Shown here piece by piece: positions 36,587 to 42,855 of a stretch of 42,855 nt of DNA (the stretch's first letter is position 1; every line of letters starts with the position of its first letter). A program made the position numbers and the translations under genes. Origin of the DNA: Rubripirellula obstinata (GTDB lineage: Bacteria; Planctomycetota; Planctomycetia; Pirellulales; Pirellulaceae). The notes under the pieces were generated by a model, which worked only from the letters and a program-made list of their open reading frames with translations, ran no database searches and was not told where the DNA came from. The DNA is taken from the NCBI RefSeq assembly GCF_001642955.1, contig NZ_LWSK01000047.1, positions 1 to 42,855 of the forward strand, written 5' to 3'.

Positions 36587-37270
36587 ATGCCCACCCGAAT
36601 CCTCCTTTGGGATCAGCGCGAAATCATTCGCGCTGGAATCAAATCTATTTGTTGCCAACATGACGACTTGCAAGTCGTTGGTGAGACTGCCAGTCAAGAA
36701 TCGGCGATCGAACTGGCTCAGCACCATTGTCCCGATGTCGTGATTGTCGAAATGTCATCCGTGGAAGGGCCGGTTCAGCAGGTCTTTCAGCGTTTGGTTG
36801 CGACCAATCCGCAGCAAAACACGAAGATCTTGGTTTTGGCGGAAGAAAACCAAGTAGACGTCGCTATCCAAATGCCGCAAGCAGGTGCGTCGGGCTATCT
36901 GACCCACCACAGCTCGCTGGAAGAAATCGTGGTCGCCATTCGTTGCATCGCGAAGGGGCGGATCTTTATCAGCCACTCGCATGCAGCGACTCCCGCTCCG
37001 AAAATTAAGTGCGATCAGATTCCTAGTTTTGCTTCGACAATCACTGAAAGCAGTATCGATTTGTCAGCCCGTGAACGCGAAGTGCTATCTCTGATTTCTG
37101 AGGGGATGACCAACAAACAAGCGGCAGAGAAATTGTTTCTAAGTGTGAAGACCGTGGAAACGTATCGATCGCGAATCATGAAGAAGCACGGACTGAAGGA
37201 TCGTCTCGCCTTGTTCAAATTTGCTGCGTCAATCGAAGCCTTGAAAGAGGAGCAGCTTAGTCATTGCTAG
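36587..37270 (+). CDS. LuxR/NarL-type regulator with a degenerate receiver domain
   Basis: This is a 227-residue protein. The C-terminal LuxR helix-turn-helix is intact (LSAREREVLSLISEGMTNKQ, AAEKLFLSVKTVETYRSRIM). The N-terminal receiver keeps the fold (RILLWDQREIIRAGIKSI, GASGYLTHHSSLEEIVVAI) but has lost the phosphorylation chemistry. The phosphoacceptor position in PDVVIVEM is Glu55 instead of Asp, the conserved Thr/Ser position reads Ala (ILVLAEEN), the conserved Lys reads His (GYLTH) and only one of the two acidic residues near position 8-9 remains. It probably binds DNA independently of a kinase or in response to another signal. The ATG at 36587 fits the receiver start; the upstream frame is non-homologous. 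Its targets are unknown. Confidence 0.88.
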   Translation: MPTRILLWDQREIIRAGIKSICCQHDDLQVVGETASQESAIELAQHHCPDVVIVEMSSVEGPVQQVFQRLVATNPQQNTKILVLAEENQVDVAIQMPQAGASGYLTHHSSLEEIVVAIRCIAKGRIFISHSHAATPAPKIKCDQIPSFASTITESSIDLSAREREVLSLISEGMTNKQAAEKLFLSVKTVETYRSRIMKKHGLKDRLALFKFAASIEALKEEQLSHC

Positions 37271-37350
37271 CCATGATTGTCTGACCAGCTTGTCGGGGGT
37301 TCAGGCCAACGCCGTGAAGAGATTTGGTCCCGGAAAACACGGATGAGTTC

Positions 37351-37423
37351 GTTTAACCGCGCGGGCATCGCCCCGCGCGTTGCGCTGGCCCGAACGCGCG
37401 GGGCGATGCCCACGCGGTTAAAC
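37351..37423. repeat. Inverted repeat, REP-like family B, copy 1
   Basis: The 30-base arms 37351-37380 and 37394-37423 are complementary except for one position. The centre of each arm is ggcatcgccccgcgcgt or its complement. Upstream bases (ggtcccggaaa and nearby) are shared with the copy at 42650-42740. It lies in the 673-base gap before the secretin locus. Confidence 0.9.
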
Positions 37424-37479
37424 AATCTAGAAACCCTTCACGGCGTTGGGTGCAGGCACGCTAATCGGCAGACGTTTTT

Positions 37480-37553
37480 GTAGGGCGTGGCAAGTGGAGC
37501 GAGTTACGGAACTTGAACACCTGCCGTAACTCGCTTTACTCGCTACGGCCTAC
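37480..37553. repeat. Imperfect inverted repeat, REP-like family A, copy 2
   Basis: Arms 37480-37509 and 37524-37553 pair with about five mismatches. The right arm shares ccgtaactcgct and cgctacggcctac with the perfect element at 30531-30562. From here to 37942 I see no supportable gene; the open frame at 37580-37774 has no recognisable features. Confidence 0.85.
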
Positions 37554-37942
37554 TTTGGGCCCCAGCCGATCAGCTTGACTTGCAACCGCGTGTCGGGGAT
37601 TTCACATGCTCAAAACGAGCCTTCCCTGACTTCAGTTTGATCGACTTCTTGGAAAAGCCTTACACCGGAATGCTCATTTGTCAGGACAAGCATGGTTTCT
37701 TTTGCGAATCGTTTGCTAAGCCACTTTCCCGACATAGTGTTCTTTCGTTCCTGAGACGCAAACGACTGACGTGAAGCTCACCGTATGAAACACGTTGTTT
37801 CACAGCGAAGCCGCTCGAAGTATTTGCCGATCAGACCAACGTTTTCCGTGTCGGACTGCGTTGACCTACACCCCACTAACATCCTAAGTTCGTCGCAGTC
37901 TCTGCGTTGTCCCCAATCGAGCTTAGACAAAGGATCACTACT

Positions 37943-38458
37943 ATGAAGATTAGATTTGCCATCGCCGCTTTGCTTGTTGCTACGACTGTCAACGTGAACG
38001 CTGCTACCACTGACACTCAAAAGTTCACCGTGACCGTTCCAAGTGCAATTTCCATTACTGCACCTGTCAACGCGAACTTGACTCACGATGAAAGTGAAAA
38101 CGACCAAATTTTCCCAGTCCAACCTTGGGTCGTCAAAGGCAACTCGCTCTCCGGTGTTACCGCATCGTTTTCGACCGCCACCGCATTCACGCACACCGTT
38201 GACTCGACTGCCAAACGCGACGCAGGCCTTGCCCTCGCTGTTAATTCATCCGTTGGAGCCGCTAACTGGAACGTGACTCAAGTGAATGACCAAACCGACT
38301 ACACCAACAACGATGGCGTTGCAACGGTTCAAGTCAGCAGCAACGGCTTCGGTCGTGCCACGATGGACTTGTCCGTTAGCTTCATCACCGACGGCTTCGG
38401 AACGTTCCCAGCGGGTGACTACGAAACAACCGTGACCGGTACCGTGACCGCCAACTAA
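37943..38458 (+). CDS. Small secreted beta-rich protein, candidate surface subunit (first gene of secretin locus)
   Basis: This is a 171-residue protein with a clear signal peptide (MKIRFAIAALLVATTVNVNA) and a mature domain built of alternating short strands, rich in Thr, Val, Asn and Ser, with a single Trp pair (PWVV, NWNVTQ). It ends in PAGDYETTVTGTVTAN, which looks like the last strands of Ig-like subunits such as DUF4402, spore-coat-U or WxL domains. The downstream gene has a matching ending (TTVVMTVTAN) and the related segment GRAxxxL. I do not recognise an exact family. A strong ribosome-binding site (aaagga at 37929-37934) lies eight bases before the ATG, suggesting high expression. 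Confidence 0.82.
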   Translation: MKIRFAIAALLVATTVNVNAATTDTQKFTVTVPSAISITAPVNANLTHDESENDQIFPVQPWVVKGNSLSGVTASFSTATAFTHTVDSTAKRDAGLALAVNSSVGAANWNVTQVNDQTDYTNNDGVATVQVSSNGFGRATMDLSVSFITDGFGTFPAGDYETTVTGTVTAN

Positions 38459-38494
38459 GTGCTAATCCTCGGATGAACACTCCCCACTGAAAAA

Positions 38495-38552
38495 GGCTCT
38501 TTCAGAGCCAACGAAAATCAGCCGCCGCTGCGATCCAAAAGGACCGCGGCGG
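38495..38552 (+). promoter_or_regulatory. Two hairpins between the first and second subunit genes
   Basis: Arms ggctct/agagcc (38495-38500 and 38504-38509) form a small hairpin. A GC-rich one follows with ccgccgc (38522-38528) and gcggcgg (38546-38552), enclosing a tcc-aaaa-gga inner loop. No long T run follows either, so a partial terminator or an mRNA 3' end stabiliser would let the first gene be expressed above the rest. Confidence 0.5.
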
Positions 38553-38596
38553 TAGCTGCGTTTAACACGACTTCCAACGACACCCACTGTTTCCAC

Positions 38597-39139
38597 TTGA
38601 TTCATTCCCGTCTTCATTCGATCGCTCGCCAATTTGTTCTGCCATTTAGCAGTGCAAGTTTTTTGCTTTGCGCTGCTTTTTTGCTCTGCACTGCGGGCGT
38701 GTCTCTTTGCACCGTGGATGCTTTGGCAGATAGCATTCGTCTCAGTGACCGCGGCGTTCGGGTCAACATGGTGCCGGATCAACACAATGGAAAATCCGAT
38801 CATTCCATTGCATCGGCGACTTGCAACGTTCGAGTGAACCAGCGGCAGGTGATGCTGCATTTCGCTGCAACTCCGTTCGTTCACGTCGATGATTCACGTA
38901 TCAAAAATAACGCGATGCTATCGGCAACGGTATCGCGGCAATTGGGACAGATCGTTGTTTCACCGCAGGCAATTGCCGACCGAACAAACATTTCAAATGA
39001 TGACGAACAAGCCACCATTGCTGTCGGGGTCAGCGGCAATGGGCGTGCTCAGGTGCAACTGCAAGTTGGTATTGATGCCAACAACGCCCACGCCGGGCGT
39101 CACTGCACCACCGTCGTGATGACGGTGACCGCGAATTAA
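38597..39139 (+). CDS. Second small secreted beta-rich protein, paralogue of the 37943 gene
   Basis: This is a 180-residue protein from a TTG start with a long hydrophobic signal region (about 12-44, ending DALA). The mature part aligns with the preceding gene in its last 50 residues: NISNDDEQATIAV with NGRAQVQLQV corresponds to YTNNDGVATVQV with GFGRATMDLSV, and both end in TVTAN. Unlike the first protein it has two Cys in the mature part (ATCNV and RHCTT), which could form a disulfide. I found no ATG that keeps the signal sequence, so TTG at 38597 is taken with caution. It is probably a minor partner of the first protein. The secretin gene follows after ten bases. Confidence 0.78.
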   Translation: MIHSRLHSIARQFVLPFSSASFLLCAAFLLCTAGVSLCTVDALADSIRLSDRGVRVNMVPDQHNGKSDHSIASATCNVRVNQRQVMLHFAATPFVHVDDSRIKNNAMLSATVSRQLGQIVVSPQAIADRTNISNDDEQATIAVGVSGNGRAQVQLQVGIDANNAHAGRHCTTVVMTVTAN

Positions 39140-39149
39140 AGGATTTGAA

Positions 39150-40715
39150 TTGACCGCAGCAGGGATGCCGCAACGAAGCCTTTTTCAAGGCAAACACCGA
39201 CGCCACGATCATCGATTGATCGTGTGCTTGGTATGGGTGTGCGTATCCATCTGCGGTTGCGTTTCCAGGCCGCTGCCGGACCGTCCGACGGTTGACCAAT
39301 TGATTCAAGAATCGTTGGGCAGTTCGCTTCGCGATTTGAAAATTGAAGATGCGGAATCTAAGTTTGGTTTTGACTCGGCACACATGAACCAGCATGCTGG
39401 GACTGCTGGATTTGGGGCTGCTGGAATCAACGAAGAGTTCATTGTCGATGGCAGCGTGGTCTACGAAGATACGCCTGAGCCAACGATGGCAATGACTCCA
39501 TCGGAAGACGCCTACTTTCATCTCTCCGACGCCGACGATTCGGATGCCCGACTGTTTAGCGAAGAGTTTATCGAAACCGATATTCGCGAAGTCCTGACCA
39601 TCATTGCCGAAGACTTTGGCATCGATTTGATCGTGGACGAAAAAGTGAGCGGGGTCGTCAACGCAAGGCTGGAAAACATGCCTTTGGATCGCGCGATCAA
39701 AAAAGTGTTGATGCCGCTTGGATATCACTACTCTCAACGCGGAGACCAGCACTACGTTGCCCCAGCGGATCCTGAATCCCCGCTGTTTGCCTACATTTCT
39801 GAACGTCAAGAGTACCGGCCACGTCACTTGGACACATCGGTGTTGTTGGAAACCGTCAGCAATGCGACCAAACCATTTGTTCAGGAAATTAAGACATCGA
39901 ACCTAATCATTATCGAAGCACCTCATCAGATCGCCCAACAGATCGTTGATCGTTTTGCCGCGATCGACCAACCGGTTCCCCAGGTCATTTTGGAAGCCAT
40001 TATCTGCGTCGTGTCCCCCGACACTGGATTTCAGTTCGGCTTGGATTGGCAACACGCAGTCGAACTCAACGGAGCCAACGCCTTGAAACTGGGGGCGACT
40101 GGACTAGCGCTTAATTCAACCTACAGCGGTGCCGGAGCGAATGCCATTTTCGATGACTTCGCCAGCACATCGACATTCGTGAAATTGCTTTCCGAGCACG
40201 GGTATCTAACGATTCGAGCGACCCCGCACGTGATGGCGCAGGACAATCAACAGGCGAACATCGCAATCAATCGCGAGACATTCTTTAGCACTCAGCAGCA
40301 GAACACCGGCAACAATGCGGACAACAGTGCCTTCTTTTTTCAGCAAGACATTCAAACCGTTGAATCAGGAATCACGTTGGATATCACGCCAAGGATTCGC
40401 GGCGATATCGTGACGATCGATATTGAAAAGGCCGAAGTCAGTGAGGATGTCCGCAACGCCAATGCAGAATTGGCCGTTAACCCTTTCCCAATCATCAATC
40501 GCAGATCGGTTTCGACGACGGTACACGTCAAAGACGGAAAAACCATCGTAATCGGAGGACTGGTTCAAAGAGAAACGATTGATCGGGTCAATCGTGTTCC
40601 GGGACTCAGCAACATTCCTCTGATGGGCTATCTTTTCGAGACGACACAGCGGCAAACACGCGATGCCGAAGTTGTCATCTTTATCTCCCCCAAGATAGTG
40701 ACACCGACTCACTAG
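39150..40715 (+). CDS. Secretin-family outer-membrane lipoprotein
   Basis: This is a 521-residue protein. Signal and lipobox (LVWVCVSICGC) put the lipidated Cys at 41. After a variable stretch comes a short secretin N/STN-type domain (about 145-205: FIETDIREVLTIIAEDFGID, VSGVVNARLENMPLDRAIKK) and an N1-like region (SNLIIIEAPHQIAQQIVDRF). The secretin domain begins near 270 (PQVILEAIICVVSPDTGFQF) and ends with VHVKDGKTIVIGGLVQRE and VPGLSNIPLMGYLFE. Secretins form the outer-membrane channel of type II, III and IV pilus systems. TTG at 39150 follows aagga at 39139-39143; an alternative ATG is at 39165. No ATPase or pseudopilin gene is adjacent, so its partners are the small subunits here. Confidence 0.9.
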   Translation: MTAAGMPQRSLFQGKHRRHDHRLIVCLVWVCVSICGCVSRPLPDRPTVDQLIQESLGSSLRDLKIEDAESKFGFDSAHMNQHAGTAGFGAAGINEEFIVDGSVVYEDTPEPTMAMTPSEDAYFHLSDADDSDARLFSEEFIETDIREVLTIIAEDFGIDLIVDEKVSGVVNARLENMPLDRAIKKVLMPLGYHYSQRGDQHYVAPADPESPLFAYISERQEYRPRHLDTSVLLETVSNATKPFVQEIKTSNLIIIEAPHQIAQQIVDRFAAIDQPVPQVILEAIICVVSPDTGFQFGLDWQHAVELNGANALKLGATGLALNSTYSGAGANAIFDDFASTSTFVKLLSEHGYLTIRATPHVMAQDNQQANIAINRETFFSTQQQNTGNNADNSAFFFQQDIQTVESGITLDITPRIRGDIVTIDIEKAEVSEDVRNANAELAVNPFPIINRRSVSTTVHVKDGKTIVIGGLVQRETIDRVNRVPGLSNIPLMGYLFETTQRQTRDAEVVIFISPKIVTPTH

Positions 40716-40802
40716 CAACTGGTTCCCATCAGTTGCCCGTTCGGTGTCAGCCCACCCACTTTGCCCCACCTTCTTTAAAAAACACTGGCTTGCCAGCGTT
40801 TG

Positions 40803-42473
40803 ATGATTGCTATGTACTTGATCTGCCCCACCCGCAAACCGAGTTTTCTTGGTTTCGTTCTAGGTTTGTTTGTTGTCACACTGACGTTCAGCAGCGCATC
40901 GCCGGCGCTTGCTGAAACTGCTGGCAAAGTCGAAGAGCTTGGCGATGGTCAGCAGCGAGTCACGCTGACGCAAACCGTCGAACCATCCTTTCACATCGAA
41001 CCGATCGTGCATCGTTTTGCTGCTCGGCGGGGAACAACGATTCCATTCCGTTTTGAAATTCGCTCGACGGGCAAGGCGATGAACGTGTCCGTCTTGCCGG
41101 TCAAACTGAGGCAAGAAATGTCGGGCATCATCCTGCATGACGCCACTGGCGAAGCACCTGACGAAATCAAATTCACATCACCCACCGAATTCAAATTGGC
41201 TCCCGGTGAAACGACGTTCATCGAAGGCGAAGTCACCGTACCGCTGGCCAAGTCGAACTACTTATCGTTCGGCGTTCTGGTGCGTGACAACGGCCAGCGA
41301 TCCGCCGATGACAACACCGACAACAACGGGCAACGCATCGGCGCGGCAGTGCGTTTTGTGACTCAATATGTTCTGCGAATCGACATCGAAACTGGTGTGA
41401 AAGATCTATCGCAAATGAACCAACTGGCATTCGAGAGCGGATTGATCGACAGCCAAGCCGGGATGCCTGTTGCCGAAGCTGTCTTGGTTAATCCAACCGA
41501 GTTTGCGTTTGAGTGCAATGTTCGCGGCAGTGTTGAATCGGCAAGCTCATCCAGGCCAAGGCCTTTTCGGTTGAGCATGTCTTCGCGTTCAAGCCTTAAC
41601 GACGAAAAGAAATACATCGTCCGAATTATGCCGCACAGCAAAGTGCGAGTCTCTGCACCGGTCGAAGAAACACTGTTCCCCGGCAATCAAACGTTCAAGG
41701 TGGAAGTCACCAACGGACGTCGCGCGATGGCCGAGCAAACGTATCCCGTTTCCGTTGCCGGCGGTGATTTTCCGGCGCTCGAAGTCAGCCATGCTTACCT
41801 GGACCAAGAATTGTCAGTCGGGCCAGCACAGATCGAAGTCGGCGATTCCGATTCGGCGAAGCGATCTTGTAACCTGCGATTCAGTAACAATTCTGAAAAG
41901 CAAAAAATGGTCAAAGCTGAATTGATCGATTTGGACGGACAGCCAATCGAAGGCATTCGTTTGTCTTCGTCTGAATTTGAAGTCAAGCCAGGTCGAACGA
42001 AGACGATTCGAGCTTCGGTTTCTACTCGCAGTAAAAGCGAAACCACCAAGTTCGGCACCGTCCGGCTATCGATTTCGGATTCCGAACAAGGGGCAACATT
42101 GATCAAAGAGTTGCCGTTAGCTTTGGTGGTTGGCGGGCGACCAGCAGAGAGCATCGAAATGGGCGAACTGCAATCGTTGGTCGAAGGCGATATGACATCG
42201 TTCCGATTGTCGGTCACCAACAACGGGCACGGCTATGTACCGATTCACGGTCAACTGCAAGTTGCCAGCGGCAAGGAACAAGCGATCGAATTGGCGGATG
42301 GCTACGGACGATGGCTGCGTCCCGGCGAGACTCGTGAATTGGCATTCCAGCCACGCAAACCGCTACCCGCTGGCAAGTATCAGTTGAAACTTCACGTCGA
42401 AACGACCGAAGGTGCCGAACCGTTTGATCAAACCTTGGTCGTCGATCTTGGCCAACAGCTCCTTTTGAACTGA
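40803..42473 (+). CDS. Secreted multi-domain Ig-like protein, possible subunit-binding partner
   Basis: This is a 556-residue protein with a signal peptide (about 15-38, ending SPALA) and no later membrane span. The first domain (FHIEPIVHRFAARRGTTIPF, then VSVLPVKLRQ and LAPGETTFIEGEVTVPL) has the beta-strand and proline spacing of the DUF916/chaperone-like Ig folds. Later repeats resemble COG1470-type modules (SNNSEKQKMVKAELIDLDGQ, SVTNNGHGYVPIHGQL, LRPGETRELAFQP). It follows the secretin gene by 84 bases and would share its transcript. By analogy with WxL and chaperone-usher clusters it could hold or present the small subunits; this is inference. The ATG at 40803 is used, with 40812 as the alternative. 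Confidence 0.72.
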   Translation: MIAMYLICPTRKPSFLGFVLGLFVVTLTFSSASPALAETAGKVEELGDGQQRVTLTQTVEPSFHIEPIVHRFAARRGTTIPFRFEIRSTGKAMNVSVLPVKLRQEMSGIILHDATGEAPDEIKFTSPTEFKLAPGETTFIEGEVTVPLAKSNYLSFGVLVRDNGQRSADDNTDNNGQRIGAAVRFVTQYVLRIDIETGVKDLSQMNQLAFESGLIDSQAGMPVAEAVLVNPTEFAFECNVRGSVESASSSRPRPFRLSMSSRSSLNDEKKYIVRIMPHSKVRVSAPVEETLFPGNQTFKVEVTNGRRAMAEQTYPVSVAGGDFPALEVSHAYLDQELSVGPAQIEVGDSDSAKRSCNLRFSNNSEKQKMVKAELIDLDGQPIEGIRLSSSEFEVKPGRTKTIRASVSTRSKSETTKFGTVRLSISDSEQGATLIKELPLALVVGGRPAESIEMGELQSLVEGDMTSFRLSVTNNGHGYVPIHGQLQVASGKEQAIELADGYGRWLRPGETRELAFQPRKPLPAGKYQLKLHVETTEGAEPFDQTLVVDLGQQLLLN

Positions 42474-42692
42474 ATCAGCGATCGCGAGTGTTGGTGAGTC
42501 GTTTTGAGCGTCTGTTTGACGGCGATGCATTTGGCACTGCATTTGTGTCGGCCAACACGAACGCGTTGAAGAAACTTGCATTGAGGCGACGCCAATTCAG
42601 TTTCTTTGCCAGGCATGAAGGGAAACCATTTCACCCGAGCGCCGCGAAGAGTTCTGGTCCCGGAAACACGCGTTAGTTCGTTTAGCCGCGTG

Positions 42693-42739
42693 GGCATCGC
42701 CCCGCGCGTCGTGCTGACCCAGACGCGCGGGGCGATGCC
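42693..42739. repeat. Inverted repeat, REP-like family B, copy 2
   Basis: Arms ggcatcgccccgcgcgt (42693-42709) and acgcgcggggcgatgcc (42723-42739) are exact complements. The flank from about 42645 (gaagag, ggtcccggaaa, agttcgttta) matches the flank of the copy at 37351-37423, giving about 100 bases of shared sequence. Confidence 0.92.
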
Positions 42740-42784
42740 TGGGCTGATGAAAATGCGGTGGGTGATGTTATTCGCGAACCAGTC

Positions 42785-42820
42785 GAACATTGCAAATTGC
42801 AAAATGAACATTGCAAATTG
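42785..42820. repeat. Short direct repeat, 21-base period
   Basis: The 15-base unit gaacattgcaaattg occurs at 42785-42799 and 42806-42820, with caaaat between. The AT-rich composition differs from the surrounding DNA. Confidence 0.85.
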
Positions 42821-42855
42821 AAAATTCTTGGGAAGCGGTATTTGCTGGTCAATTT

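Larger units (their letters stand above)
42474..42855. other. Gene-free tail of the window
   Basis: No gene is supportable in the last 380 bases. The stretch contains the second family B palindrome and two copies of gaacattgcaaattg. The minus-strand open frame across it is largely a translation of these repeats. Confidence 0.6.

Noticed and set aside
37580-37774. Short open frame in the gap before the secretin locus
   Set aside because: It has 64 codons, no ribosome-binding site, no signal or domain that I can see.
39150-40715. The secretin as the missing outer-membrane part of the pseudopilin operon at 1424-7515
   Set aside because: It is 32 kb away, sits in its own locus with exported subunits, and nothing in the sequence links the two; it remains possible but unsupported.

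Overview
The window looks like a piece of a planctomycete chromosome of the Pirellulaceae type (Rhodopirellula and relatives). The signs are prepilin-type DUF1559 proteins, a secreted repeat protein with the planctomycete N-terminal motif SLENRRVMAA, an alternative complex III (ACIII) cluster with a fused actDE gene, a sigma-70 with a long spacer, an ECF sigma/FecR-like pair, and many REP-like palindromes. I see no rRNA, tRNA, CRISPR array or transposase gene.

Layout. (1) 1-1132: the tail of a possible upstream gene, a REP-like motif and a secreted alpha/beta hydrolase on the minus strand. (2) 1424-7515, minus strand: eight tightly coupled genes for a type II secretion/type IV pilus-like inner-membrane platform, with three GspF-related proteins, four pseudopilin-like proteins and one polytopic membrane protein, but no ATPase or secretin. 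A divergent DUF1559 prepilin gene lies at 7586. (3) 9003-12648: a secreted RTX-type calcium-binding repeat protein, then an ECF sigma factor with no evident start codon and a membrane-anchored FecR-like partner. (4) 12650-13907: a gene-free scar containing copies of two distant pieces of this window (177-421 and 8526-8829), joined in the original order and orientation, followed by hairpin-rich DNA. (5) 13908-14372: a RidA-family protein. (6) 14693-29199, plus strand: a complete respiratory supercluster of ACIII (ActA, ActB, ActC, ActDE fusion, ActF), a small membrane protein, an SCO copper chaperone and an A2-type caa3 oxidase (subunits II, I, III, IV). Electrons would pass from menaquinol through ACIII and cytochrome c domains to oxygen. 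(7) 29366-30379: a membrane PIN-TRAM protein; then, convergently, a GlnE-like adenylyltransferase whose N-terminal deadenylylating active site is lost. (8) 33668-37270: primary-type sigma-70 with a strong terminator, a SpoU-type RNA methyltransferase on the minus strand, and a LuxR-type regulator with a degenerate receiver. (9) 37943-42473: a four-gene locus of two small paralogous secreted beta-rich proteins, a secretin lipoprotein and a large secreted Ig-like protein.

The best candidate for an undescribed system is region 9. It looks like a Gram-negative counterpart of subunit-plus-Ig-like-partner clusters (WxL/DUF916 or chaperone-usher), but with a secretin as the outer-membrane component. 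Other points worth attention are the duplication/deletion scar, the dead N-terminal site in GlnE, the pseudo-receiver, the ECF sigma gene without a standard start, and the three tandem GspF-like genes without an ATPase.
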